A program made the translations under genes and the position numbers. Source: Faecalicatena_A orotica (GTDB taxonomy: Bacteria > Bacillota > Clostridia > Lachnospirales > Lachnospiraceae). From it: DNA of 64,000 bases. Below, one piece after another: positions 41,910 through 49,874 of this stretch. The first letter of the stretch is position 1. Each line of letters begins with the position of its first letter. The stretch is taken from the NCBI RefSeq assembly GCF_040545875.1, contig NZ_JBEPMR010000002.1; one strand, written 5' to 3'. The notes beneath the pieces were generated by a model, which was not told where the DNA came from, searched no databases, and saw only the letters and a list, made by a program, of their open reading frames with translations.

Positions 41910-42071
41910 CTATTTTAAAGACCCATGTTTATGCTCATGCTGTGCGATTGCCTGCCGAATTAGATATAACACTTCTCCATTTATGGAACGCCCGTCAAAT
42001 TCAGCAAGACTTTTTAATTTCTTATGAGTTTCGGAATCAATGCGTAATCCCAGATGTTTAACTTTTTCCAT
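41910..42071 (-). CDS. Small ribbon-helix-helix DNA-binding protein (Arc/CopG-like)
   Basis: A 53-residue protein, MEKVKHLGLRIDSETHKKLKSLAEFDGRSINGEVLYLIRQAIAQHE..., with the ribbon-helix-helix pattern: a short basic strand (KHLGLRI), a helix with KKLKSLAEFDGRS and a second helix SINGEVLYLIRQAI. AAAGGAA stands 5 bases before the ATG. Such proteins repress plasmid, phage or toxin-antitoxin operons. Here no partner gene follows within 130 bases, so any toxin or mobilisation gene has been lost. Four phased AAGTAC repeats just upstream are the likely operator. Confidence 0.72.
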   Translation of the reverse strand: MEKVKHLGLRIDSETHKKLKSLAEFDGRSINGEVLYLIRQAIAQHEHKHGSLK

Positions 42072-42094
42072 AATATTTCCTTTCTGCCTAAGTT

Positions 42095-42135
42095 AAGTAC
42101 AAAACAAGTACAGTTAGTAAGTACATTTTAAGTAC
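42095..42135. promoter_or_regulatory. Four phased AAGTAC repeats upstream of the ribbon-helix-helix gene
   Basis: AAGTAC occurs at 42095, 42106, 42119 and 42130, that is at start-to-start steps of 11, 13 and 11 bases. Repeated short half-sites on one face of the helix are how ribbon-helix-helix dimers stack on DNA, so this is a likely autoregulatory site of the gene ending at 41910. Confidence 0.6.
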
Positions 42136-42330
42136 ACGGGGCAAAGTAATGTATGGAAGTACGAAGATAAAAAAGCTATTTCGCTATGTTTAGTGGACTT
42201 TCAGACATTGGAGATTTACTCATTACAGGACTGGTATCTGGCATGTTCTACAAGAGATTATTGGGTTGAAATGGACATTGAAGGAGAAAAGGTTGGCGTT
42301 AATGCGTTTTACCTTCCGACAAGGGATTAG
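42121..42330 (+). pseudogene. Degenerate C-terminal gene fragment
   Basis: A frame open from a stop just before 42121 to TAG at 42328-42330 reads ...WKYEDKKAISLCLVDFQTLEIYSLQDWYLACSTRDYWVEMDIEGEKVGVNAFYLPTRD. The composition looks like real protein, but there is no start codon with a ribosome site; it seems to be the tail of a deleted gene. The rest of the gap up to 42757 shows no gene, only a small GAAGTAG-TATTAT-CTACTTC hairpin at 42467-42486 and a TATAAT at 42703-42708. Confidence 0.3.
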
Positions 42331-42757
42331 AGTTGTATGACACTTTGTTTGGGATTTATTTCATAAGACTCATTGATGCTTAGGAAACATGAACTTTACA
42401 GATGAATTATCCAGTAGTATTATAAACATAAATTAAGAAAACATCCATACCAAAGTAAATGCTCCAGAAGTAGTATTATCTACTTCTCAAGGCAATTCGC
42501 CCATACCATTGATAGACGGGGTATTATTTTTTTCTCTTAATCTTCCAAATGCTTCCCCTTCCTATCTATTCCATCAATACGGATAAAGGGATTCAGGAGT
42601 ATTCTTCTCTGTCATAGGTACTTTCCATCTGGATGTTCTAGCATACAGGGGAGTAGTGTTCCATTAAAATTCAAATCTTTTCCCTCCCCGGCAGAATTCC
42701 AGTATAATTGGATGGTTTTTTGGTGTATCTATCATATTTGAAACTAGGAGGTCTTTT

Positions 42758-43132
42758 ATGAAACGTGAATTAGGAATTGCAAGATGTGGGCTTGCGTGCT
42801 GTTTGTGTTCTGAAAACACAAGCTGTCAGGGGTGTAATTCAGGAAAATGTCCGGGTAAAGAATGGTGCGAAAATAGGAAATGCTCAATAGAAAAACATAA
42901 CTCCCACTGTTATAGTTGTAGAGAAGATTGTAGGAAAGGTCTGCTGTCAAAAATAAAGCCGTATGGTTTTACTCTATTTGTTAAAAGATATGGAGAAGAA
43001 ATGCTGCTAGATTGTTTGGAACATAACGAGAAAAATGGCGTTGTATATCATCGTGATGGTATTGTTGGGGATTATGATGAATTTGACGATGTTGAAAAAT
43101 TAATTGCGTTTATTAAAGAGGGAAAGTGTTAA
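42758..43132 (+). CDS. DUF3795 family cysteine-rich protein
   Basis: A 124-residue protein whose first 60 residues contain 13 cysteines in pairs (ARCGLACCLCSENTSCQGC, KCPGKEWCENRKCS, SHCYSCREDCRKG), as in DUF3795 proteins, which are thought to bind zinc or an iron-sulfur cluster. The C-terminal half is a small helical part with YGEEMLLDCLEHNEKNGVVYHRDG. TAGGAGGT precedes the ATG and a TATAAT lies at 42703. It is followed 24 bases later by a NUDIX gene. Function unknown. Confidence 0.8.
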   Translation: MKRELGIARCGLACCLCSENTSCQGCNSGKCPGKEWCENRKCSIEKHNSHCYSCREDCRKGLLSKIKPYGFTLFVKRYGEEMLLDCLEHNEKNGVVYHRDGIVGDYDEFDDVEKLIAFIKEGKC

Positions 43133-43156
43133 TTTGCATATCAGAGGAGTTAGCAA

Positions 43157-43588
43157 ATGGTTGAAGTAAAGTTTTATGATAACATTGCAGACGAACTGCT
43201 AAAATTTGCAGTTATCATTACAAAACATAATGGGAAATGGGTTTTTTGTAAGCACAAAGAACGAGAAACATATGAAGTACCCGGCGGACACAGAGAAGAT
43301 GGTGAAACAATTCTGGAAGCCGCGGAGCGAGAGTTGAAGGAGGAGACCGGTGCCATTGATTATGTAATCAAACAGGTATGCATATATTCCGTTAAAAAAA
43401 CGGGAATTAACGAAACTGTCAATGAAGAATCGTTTGGTATGTTGTTTTTTGCGGAAGTTTATTCTTTCGGGGATATACACAGTGAAATTGAAAACATTAT
43501 AATTTGTGATAACCTGATTGACAACTGGACATACCCACAGATTCAGCCAAAACTACTGCAGGAGGCAGAAAGACGCAAATTTATATAA
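43157..43588 (+). CDS. NUDIX hydrolase
   Basis: A 143-residue enzyme with the Nudix box GHREDGETILEAAERELKEETGA at about residues 44-66, satisfying GX5EX7REUXEEXGU. It would hydrolyse a nucleoside diphosphate linked to another group, for example an oxidised nucleotide; the true substrate is not predictable. AGGAG lies before the ATG. It follows the DUF3795 gene and probably shares its transcript; a terminator lies about 100 bases downstream. Confidence 0.87.
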   Translation: MVEVKFYDNIADELLKFAVIITKHNGKWVFCKHKERETYEVPGGHREDGETILEAAERELKEETGAIDYVIKQVCIYSVKKTGINETVNEESFGMLFFAEVYSFGDIHSEIENIIICDNLIDNWTYPQIQPKLLQEAERRKFI

Positions 43589-43684
43589 CTTGAGTTTATC
43601 AAGATGTTATGTTTTAGATACCTTGAAATCTTATTGTTAATAAATTTCTGATTCTGCTTTCATTTGTCAGAAGCCTGAAAAGAT

Positions 43685-43725
43685 AAGGACAGTTCAGAAT
43701 ATAATTGCTGAGCTGTTCTTTTTTT
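43685..43725 (+). terminator. Rho-independent terminator after the NUDIX gene
   Basis: AAGGACAGTTCAG (43685-43697) pairs with CTGAGCTGTTCTT (43708-43720), 13 pairs including two G-T, followed by TTTTT. Confidence 0.8.
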
Positions 43726-43847
43726 AGGAACAGCGGTTGTATTCATACATTTCCCAATTCAGGGATTTCCTTATACCCCCATATAAAGTATAATAAACAT
43801 TAATACCAAACAATTTACGCTGCGAGTAAGTACTAGGAGGCATTCCC

Positions 43848-43925
43848 ATGAATGACCAAGATCTCAAAATAAAAGTCCAGTCCTCCCTAAACCACCACGG
43901 CGGATATTTGTTGAACACACTCTAA
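43848..43925 (+). CDS. Possible 25-residue leader or truncated gene start
   Basis: A consensus AGGAGG (43835-43840) stands 7 bases before an ATG that opens MNDQDLKIKVQSSLNHHGGYLLNTL and then stops. The very good ribosome site suggests the beginning of a real gene that was cut, or a leader for the HNH gene 50 bases downstream. The remaining bases of the 43589-43975 gap hold only the terminator at 43685. Confidence 0.3.
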   Translation: MNDQDLKIKVQSSLNHHGGYLLNTL

Positions 43926-43975
43926 TCTATAAACCAGAGTTCCTTATATAAAAGAAGCTTAGAAAGAGGCAAGGC

Positions 43976-45094
43976 ATGACTGAAATACAATACTCCCTCC
44001 CACAGGATGACAATCTTGAAATCTCATATTTGTCGCATTTATTCGACAACATGAGTGAATGTTATAAACTTTTCTGGTTTCAGGCCATAGTGCGTCTTGT
44101 GAGTCAGGATAAAACAGTCATTAGTTATGATGAGTTAGTCAATGAAATGATTGCAGACGCATGGTACATGGTTTCAGAATATCGTCTGAATCTTGGTCCG
44201 GCCGATACGTTGGAATCCCTTGTACACTATATATACCAAAGCAGCGGGATGAAAACAAATGAGAAGAAGGAAAATATTCTTGCTTATCTAAAAAATAGTA
44301 ATGATTCGGAATTAAAAAAGCGAAAGCGTACTTTGACTTACAATGTCCCGTACCGTCTTCAGGCTCCGTTCATGAAGTATCTGAAAGGGAACGGGTGGAA
44401 AGTTTCTGAGAAAAAGGTTGCGGAGAAGATTAATAAGGAAAGTCGTCTGATCTATTATTTTGTAAGATTATCGGGTCTGGATTCACAGATAGAAATTACT
44501 CCGCAGTGGAAGCCCTATATTATAAAAAATCAGGAGATCCTGCAGGGATGGCTTCAGTATAACATGATTACATACCTCCAGAGGAGAAATCCAAATATCC
44601 CCGGAATTGTAAACAAGCTCAATCCACCGCAGGAGCGGAAGCTTGCGCGGGTAAATAAGTACTGGAGACTGATATGCGAAACAGCTCCGATCAGGGATAT
44701 TTATACGGGTAGGGAACTGGAACCGAAAGACATTTCTATCGACCATTTTGTACCCTGGTCTTATGTGACCCATGATGAATTGTGGAATTTGAATCCAACT
44801 ACAAAAAGTGCAAACAGCAGCAAGAGCAACCATTTACCGGTATGGGATATTTATTTCCCAAAACTATGTGAAATCGAATACCGGGCATACCAGACGACGT
44901 GGGCACATGGGAGAATCCTTGATGAATTTGAACGCTGCCGCAAAGAACACGTTAACAGCGACGAGGCATGGATGCAGTTATACCGGGAAGGTCTGACAAA
45001 AGAAGAGTACTACCGCAATCTAGAGGGGATACTTCTACCGGTTTACCAGTCTGCACACAACATGGGCTTTAAGGAATGGGAATATGGAAGATAA
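43976..45094 (+). CDS. HNH endonuclease domain protein
   Basis: A 372-residue protein. The C-terminal third carries an HNH nuclease core: IRDIYTGRELEPKDISIDHFVPWSYVTHDELWNLNPTTKSANSSKSNHLP (about residues 241-290), with the H of DHFVPW, the N of NLNPTT and a final NH. The conserved CxxC pairs of many HNH proteins are absent. The N-terminal 230 residues are helical and unrecognised, perhaps for target recognition. The methyltransferase gene begins before its stop codon, so the two proteins are made together; a restriction-like or other defence role is inferred from that. Confidence 0.8.
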   Translation: MTEIQYSLPQDDNLEISYLSHLFDNMSECYKLFWFQAIVRLVSQDKTVISYDELVNEMIADAWYMVSEYRLNLGPADTLESLVHYIYQSSGMKTNEKKENILAYLKNSNDSELKKRKRTLTYNVPYRLQAPFMKYLKGNGWKVSEKKVAEKINKESRLIYYFVRLSGLDSQIEITPQWKPYIIKNQEILQGWLQYNMITYLQRRNPNIPGIVNKLNPPQERKLARVNKYWRLICETAPIRDIYTGRELEPKDISIDHFVPWSYVTHDELWNLNPTTKSANSSKSNHLPVWDIYFPKLCEIEYRAYQTTWAHGRILDEFERCRKEHVNSDEAWMQLYREGLTKEEYYRNLEGILLPVYQSAHNMGFKEWEYGR

Positions 45095-45674
45095 GACATT
45101 AGAATATTATGAGAAATATGCGGAAGATTTTTATCGCGGCACAGTATATGCAGATGTTACGCAACTGTATCAAATGTTTCTGGACAGGCTGCCTTTAAAG
45201 GCAAGGATACTGGATCTCGGCTGCGGAAGTGGGAGAGACAGTAAGTATTTTAAAGAGCTGGGCTATGAAGTAACGGCAATCGACGGATCGCCGGAACTTT
45301 GCAGACTGGCATCATTAAATATAGGGCAGCAGGTGATTTGTACTCGTTTTACAGAAATTAACTATCAAAATGCTTTTGACGGCATATGGGCATGTGCCTC
45401 GCTTTTGCACGTCCCGGCGGGGGAAATAAATGCTGTTTTGGAAAAAATTAATAAGGCATTGGTACCGAAGGGAATCTTATATGCTTCTTTCAAGTATGGA
45501 AACGGTGAACGAACTAAAGACGGGCGTTATTTTAATGACTGCACGGAGGAAAAGGCAGCGGCATTATTGGCTGATTCAGGAGGCTGGAGCAGCTGGAGTT
45601 ATTATATTACGAAAGATGTACGTACCGGACGTGGGGAAGAGGTATGGCTGAATATTATAGCCGTAAAAGAATAA
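45084..45674 (+). CDS. Class I SAM-dependent methyltransferase
   Basis: A 196-residue protein with the Rossmann methyltransferase motif ILDLGCGSGRDSKYFKELGYEVTAIDGSPEL (about residues 41-71), where GCGSG binds S-adenosylmethionine and the acidic D follows strand 2. FDGIWACASLLHVP near 94-107 is the usual post-motif region of small-molecule methyltransferases; the DPPY/NPPF motif of DNA amino-methyltransferases is not present. It overlaps the HNH gene by 11 bases. It may modify a small molecule or tRNA; a DNA-protecting role is not supported by its motifs. Confidence 0.83.
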   Translation: MEDKTLEYYEKYAEDFYRGTVYADVTQLYQMFLDRLPLKARILDLGCGSGRDSKYFKELGYEVTAIDGSPELCRLASLNIGQQVICTRFTEINYQNAFDGIWACASLLHVPAGEINAVLEKINKALVPKGILYASFKYGNGERTKDGRYFNDCTEEKAAALLADSGGWSSWSYYITKDVRTGRGEEVWLNIIAVKE

Positions 45675-45693
45675 GCCGGAAGTATGTGACTTT

Positions 45694-45858
45694 ATGTCTA
45701 ACAGAGAGAAACCGATGGGTGATATCCACAGATGTAACCGATGTCGAAAAGGTTATATGATTGTTAAACCAAATCGAAAAACAGGGCAGTATTTCTTCGG
45801 TTGTACAAACTATGATACAGAAGGAATACGATGCAAAAATTCAGAAACTATCGGGTAG
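45694..45858 (+). CDS. Small C4 zinc-finger protein, possibly a helicase tail remnant
   Basis: A 54-residue frame, missed by length limits. HRCNRCRKGYMIVKPNRKTGQYFFGCTNYDTEGIRCKNS (residues 12-50) is a topoisomerase-type C4 zinc finger: CxxC, a turn, then GCTNY and a last C. Such fingers cap topoisomerase I and some UvrD-type helicases. As the gene is only the finger, it is probably the surviving end of a larger protein deleted from the HNH locus, though an ATG in frame and neat spacing (19 bases after the methyltransferase) allow a small stand-alone protein. Confidence 0.55.
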   Translation: MSNREKPMGDIHRCNRCRKGYMIVKPNRKTGQYFFGCTNYDTEGIRCKNSETIG

Positions 45859-45860
45859 AA

Positions 45861-45895
45861 AGGAAGCTGCTTTGGCAATGTCCAAGCAGCTTCCT
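45861..45895. terminator. Bidirectional terminator between convergent genes
   Basis: AGGAAGCTGCTT (45861-45872) and AAGCAGCTTCCT (45884-45895) pair over 12 bases, extended by TGG/CCA. It lies 2 bases after the zinc-finger stop and 8 bases before the end of the hydrogenase gene. Confidence 0.75.
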
Positions 45896-45902
45896 CCAGC
45901 TT

Positions 45903-47624
45903 TTAGTGCTCCGTATGCAGCAGCATATGTGCCCTGTGTGACAGTGGTTTATCGAAGAATTCCTCATATATCACCGCGATATCTTCATTTTCATGAGAAA
46001 ATCTCACCTCTGCATCGCTGTCCAGCCCATAGAGTTTCTTCCCTCTTTCGTGCGCCAGTTCTTCGCCATCGTGGATTGGCTGTCCGCCGCCGCCCACGCA
46101 GCCGCCGGGGCAGGCCATGACTTCTACGAAATCGTACTGGACCTCGCCTCTCTGCATTCGTTCTAACAGGTTCCTTGTATTTCCAAGTCCGCTGACTGCA
46201 GCGATTCGGAGTGTTGTTCCGTTTATTGTGAAATCGGCCTCCTGTACGCCGGAATTTGCATCAAATCCTTTGCTTCTTACCGGTTTGAAGATATCAGCAT
46301 GTGGATTCTCTCCTGTCAGGGTATGGTAAGCGGTACGAAGTGCCGCCTCCATGACGCCTCCGGTTACCCCAAAGATCAGTCCCGCGCCGGAGCCGCTTTG
46401 CATAGGCCGGTCGCTTTCAATATCCTGTAAGGTGTCGGGGCAGATATGTGCAGAACGGATCATCTTAACAAGCTCTCTTGTGGTAATTACCGCATCAATA
46501 TCATGTCCCGCGTATTCCCCGTAAAAAAGTTCTTTCTCGCGTTCCCCTTTTTTGGCAACACACGGCATGACGGATACGGTATAAATGTCATCGGGAGAAA
46601 CGCCTATTTTCTCCGCAAAATACGTTTTCATGACGGCACCGAACATTTGCTGCGGGGATTTTGCCGTAGACAGCTGCCTTACCAGATGCGGGTACTGGGA
46701 TTTTACAAACCGCACCCATCCCGGGCAGCAGGACGTAAACATAGGCCTGCTTTTCAGCTCCCCGTTCGTAAACCTGCTGATGAATTCCCCCGCCTCCTCC
46801 ATGATGGTCAAATCGGCCGAAAATGCGGTATCAAAAACATAGTCCACGCCCATCCGCTTCAGGGAATCCATGATTTTGCCAACAGTTGCATCCTCAGGCT
46901 CCATTTCCAGTTCTTCACCCCATGCCGCACGCACGGCCGGAGCTACCTGCGCGACTACGATCTTTTTCTGATCCGCGATGGCTTCCCAGACTTTCTCTGT
47001 ATCATCCCGTTCTCTTAAGGCACCTACCGGACAATGGGTAATACACTGGCCGCACAGGGAACAGTCTGCATCTTCAATACGTCTGTGTCCGGTTACACCG
47101 ATGGTTGTCCTGGAACCCGTGCCTTCCACATGCCAGATTCCCAGCCCCTGTACTTTTTCACATATCTGCACGCACCGCATACATTTGATGCACTTGGCAG
47201 AATTCCGGATCAGAGGAAACTTCTGGTTCCACGGTCTTTTATCGATTTCTATTTTGAAGGGAATGTCAATGATGTTTAAATCATTGGCGATTTTCTGGAG
47301 GCTGCAGTTTCCGCTGCGTGCACATGTCACGCACTGGCAGTCGTGCTGGGACAGGATAAGCTGTACATTTCTTCTGCGGTCCATTCGTACCTTCGGGCTG
47401 TTTGTATAGATGACCATCCCTTCTTCTGCCACATTATTGCAGGAAGTAATCAGCCGGTCAGAGCCTTCTAACTCAACCACACAGACACGGCATGCCGCGA
47501 TCTCATTGATCCCTTTCAGGTAGCAGAGTTTGGGGATCGGTATACCATTCTGGCGGGCAGCCTCCATGATAGTAGTATTTTCTTCTGCCTGTATTTTTTG
47601 ATTGTCTATCATAAACGTTACCAT
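45903..47624 (-). CDS. [FeFe] hydrogenase catalytic subunit (NAD(P)H-linked type)
   Basis: A 573-residue cytoplasmic hydrogenase. The N-terminal [2Fe-2S] domain uses Cys34, Cys45, Cys48 and Cys62; a His/Cys-ligated [4Fe-4S] site follows in HDCQCVTCARSGNC (about 94-107), then two ferredoxin clusters (CIKCMRCVQIC and CSLCGQCITHC). All three H-cluster signatures are intact: TSCCPGW, MPCVAKKGE and MACPGGCVGGGGQ. The domain order is that of clostridial HydA and HndD. It evolves or takes up H2 with electrons from the flavoprotein encoded directly upstream, whose stop it overlaps by 7 bases. HydEFG maturases are not in the window. Confidence 0.93.
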   Translation of the reverse strand: MVTFMIDNQKIQAEENTTIMEAARQNGIPIPKLCYLKGINEIAACRVCVVELEGSDRLITSCNNVAEEGMVIYTNSPKVRMDRRRNVQLILSQHDCQCVTCARSGNCSLQKIANDLNIIDIPFKIEIDKRPWNQKFPLIRNSAKCIKCMRCVQICEKVQGLGIWHVEGTGSRTTIGVTGHRRIEDADCSLCGQCITHCPVGALRERDDTEKVWEAIADQKKIVVAQVAPAVRAAWGEELEMEPEDATVGKIMDSLKRMGVDYVFDTAFSADLTIMEEAGEFISRFTNGELKSRPMFTSCCPGWVRFVKSQYPHLVRQLSTAKSPQQMFGAVMKTYFAEKIGVSPDDIYTVSVMPCVAKKGEREKELFYGEYAGHDIDAVITTRELVKMIRSAHICPDTLQDIESDRPMQSGSGAGLIFGVTGGVMEAALRTAYHTLTGENPHADIFKPVRSKGFDANSGVQEADFTINGTTLRIAAVSGLGNTRNLLERMQRGEVQYDFVEVMACPGGCVGGGGQPIHDGEELAHERGKKLYGLDSDAEVRFSHENEDIAVIYEEFFDKPLSHRAHMLLHTEH

Positions 47625-49450
47625 AATCGTTCCCGACCTCCTTTAAATATTCCGTAACCAAAATGATCGCACCGCAGACATCTGGATGCCTCCTGTCTTG
47701 CCTCATTTTCCGTCATGCAGTTTTCCACACCGTCAAAATCGAGGACCCTCTCGCATGCCTCACGCTCGGTTAAGTTGATTCTTCCGCACGGAGTGCGTTC
47801 AAACAGATTGGCCTCCGGTATTTCCACGTCACAGGATATTTCATGACGGTATCCGAGGTACTCGTCTATGTTGGCAGCTACAACCTTGGCCGCGGCTATC
47901 GCTTTTATGACAGAGGCCGGACCACTTGCACAGTCGCCTCCTGCAAATACTCCCGGGATATTTTCAAAAGTACCGGAACTTTCGGTTACAATTTTACCTC
48001 TTACGACCGGTATGCCGGCCTCTTCAAAATGTGCCGTCTCAATGTTCTGCCCGATTGCAACAATCAATACATCACATGGTATGTAAATGTCCTCTTCCCC
48101 GGTAGGTCTGATACTGGCACGCCCGTCCCGGATGGTGCTGATCATCTGGGGCGTGACAGAGATTCCCCTGACATGTCCGTTTTCATCCACATCAATGGCT
48201 GACGGAGCCTTTAATGTCTGTAATTCGATTCCCTCGGCAACGGCCCCGTCGATCTCACCCGGAAGGGCTGTCATATCAGCCACCCTGCGCCGGTATACAA
48301 TGCTTACCTTCTCGGCACCAAGCCGTTTAGCGGTCCGCACGGCATCCATAGATACATTGCCGCCCCCGATAACCGCAACATGCTTGCCAGACAAATCCAT
48401 GATCTCATTCCTGCCTACGTTGCGCAGGAACTGCACAGCTGACAGGACGCCGTCGGCATCTTCTCCGGGGAGTCCCAGTTTCTTGTCCGTGCTGGCCCCG
48501 ATCGTAATCAGCACGGCGTCGTACTGTTTCCTTAGCTCCTGGATGGTGATATCCTGACCGATCTTCAGGCCGTGTTTTACTTCTACGCCCGTCTTTAAAA
48601 TGCTGTTGATGTCCTCCTCTAAACGTTCCTTTGGAAGCCTGTAGTTCGGAATTCCGTAGCGCAGCATTCCTCCGAGTTTCGGAAGCATCTCATACACGGT
48701 CGTCTGGTGCCCCATGAGCTGTAAATAATAAGCCGCACTTAAACCGCCCGGTCCTCCGCCGAGAACTGCTACACGTTTCCCAGTGCTGGGCGCGCACTCC
48801 GGCGGGTTAACCTCTCCGGCAAAATCAGCGGCCGCCCGTTTCAGCCCCCGGATATTGATAGAATCATCCATCATGTTCCTTCTGCACCGCGCCTCACAAG
48901 GATGCTCGCAGATAAACCCGCATGTGGTCGGAAAAGGATTGTCTTTTCGGATCAGGCGGATTGCATCGGCATATCTTCCCTCCAGAATGAGGGCCACATA
49001 TCCCGGGATATCTACCCGGGCAGGGCATAGTGAAACACACGGTACAGCCTGATGGAAGGTGCAGGTGCACCGCCCGTTCTGGATGTGTTCTATATAATCA
49101 TCCCGGTATCCGATCAGCCCTTTATAAACCATCCTTGCGGCTTCATAGCCAATCGCACAGTCCGCAGAGTCCATGATGGACAAAGCAGTTTCTTCCATAA
49201 TATCTAAAGTTTCCATAGTCGCATTTCCATCAAGGACATCCTTGATAAAATGATTCAGCTGCCCGAGCCCGATCCGGCATGGCACACATTTCCCGCAAGT
49301 CTGCGCATGACATAATTCTAAAAACGCGCGTGACATATCCACAGGACATAATCCCGGAGGGCTGGACTCAATTCTCCGCTCCAGATCTTTATAGAGCCCT
49401 TCCATGACGATCCGGGCCCTGTTTGGCGAAGCAATTTCTAATCTGCTCAT
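47618..49450 (-). CDS. Fe-S flavoprotein: NuoF-type cluster domain fused to NfnB/GltD-like NAD(P)H oxidoreductase
   Basis: A 610-residue protein. The first 120 residues resemble the C-terminal [4Fe-4S] domain of NuoF/HydB (TCGKCVPCRIG near residue 51-61) without the FMN domain. From about residue 135 it is a GltD/NfnB-like unit: cysteine motif CVSLCPARVDIPGY, CGFICEHPCEARC, FAD loop VLGGGPGGLSAAYYLQ near 229-244 and NAD(P) loop VIGGGNVSMDAV near 368-379; a last ASRCLRC motif is at the end. It likely passes electrons between NAD(P)H and the hydrogenase encoded next. First gene of the pair. Confidence 0.88.
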   Translation of the reverse strand: MSRLEIASPNRARIVMEGLYKDLERRIESSPPGLCPVDMSRAFLELCHAQTCGKCVPCRIGLGQLNHFIKDVLDGNATMETLDIMEETALSIMDSADCAIGYEAARMVYKGLIGYRDDYIEHIQNGRCTCTFHQAVPCVSLCPARVDIPGYVALILEGRYADAIRLIRKDNPFPTTCGFICEHPCEARCRRNMMDDSINIRGLKRAAADFAGEVNPPECAPSTGKRVAVLGGGPGGLSAAYYLQLMGHQTTVYEMLPKLGGMLRYGIPNYRLPKERLEEDINSILKTGVEVKHGLKIGQDITIQELRKQYDAVLITIGASTDKKLGLPGEDADGVLSAVQFLRNVGRNEIMDLSGKHVAVIGGGNVSMDAVRTAKRLGAEKVSIVYRRRVADMTALPGEIDGAVAEGIELQTLKAPSAIDVDENGHVRGISVTPQMISTIRDGRASIRPTGEEDIYIPCDVLIVAIGQNIETAHFEEAGIPVVRGKIVTESSGTFENIPGVFAGGDCASGPASVIKAIAAAKVVAANIDEYLGYRHEISCDVEIPEANLFERTPCGRINLTEREACERVLDFDGVENCMTENEARQEASRCLRCDHFGYGIFKGGRERLW

Positions 49451-49746
49451 TGATTTAATCCCCTTTTTACATAATGCTATTCTGCTTTACCCCGCAGTGT
49501 TTCATATTATATCATCGAACAGGGCGGGTTGTAATTACCTGGGACATAAGTAGTTTATTTAACATGGTTGACAGAAAATTGACAGGGGAATCAGGCAGGA
49601 ATGCCCGGTTATTTCAGGGGAAATTCGCATCTTTTTGTATAATTTCGAAAATTATGATGTCAAGTGTTGTTTGTCACACTATAGTTACAGTTCATTTTTT
49701 TCTTAATACCGTTTGTCATATATAAAAAGCGTTATACCCCAAATTA

Positions 49747-49775
49747 TTGTAAACATATCCCCCAGATTCTACAAT
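49747..49775 (+). promoter_or_regulatory. Sigma-A promoter of the lipoprotein/GH3 unit
   Basis: TTGTAA (49747-49752), 17-base spacer, TACAAT (49770-49775). The 424-base gap between the divergent hydrogenase and lipoprotein genes holds this promoter and a TTACTG palindrome; no convincing gene is seen in it. Confidence 0.68.
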
Positions 49776-49811
49776 AGAAAGCAGGTAGAAGAACGTTCGG
49801 ATATCAATTAA

Positions 49812-49839
49812 TTACTGTTTGCAGGCCAGTGGGCAGTAA
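49812..49839. repeat. TTACTG palindrome, copy 5
   Basis: TTACTGTTTGC (49812-49822) pairs with GTGGGCAGTAA (49829-49839) over 11 bases, using several G-T pairs, so it is better as RNA than as DNA. It is in the transcribed leader of the lipoprotein gene. Confidence 0.55.
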
Positions 49840-49874
49840 CATCATATGAAAGAGGTATTGAGAAGGAGGAACTT

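Noticed and set aside
42095..42135. AAGTAC repeats as a replication origin iteron set
   Set aside because: Only four short units, no replication gene nearby; an operator for the adjacent ribbon-helix-helix gene is simpler.
43724..43918. 64-residue minus-strand frame between NUDIX and HNH genes
   Set aside because: Begins inside the well-marked plus-strand gene start at 43848 and has no ribosome site.
45084..45674. Methyltransferase as the DNA-modifying half of a restriction-modification system
   Set aside because: The DNA-methylase catalytic motifs (DPPY/NPPF or PC) are absent, so this label is not supported.
45761..46120. 119-residue frame crossing from the zinc-finger gene into the hydrogenase gene
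   Set aside because: It runs through the terminator hairpin and antisense to the hydrogenase; the zinc-finger frame fits better.
46446..47018. 190-residue frame antisense to the hydrogenase
   Set aside because: Shadow frame; no ribosome site or motif.
49474..49725. 83-residue frame in the gap upstream of the lipoprotein gene
   Set aside because: No ribosome site, A/T-rich low-quality sequence, overlaps the hydrogenase promoter region.
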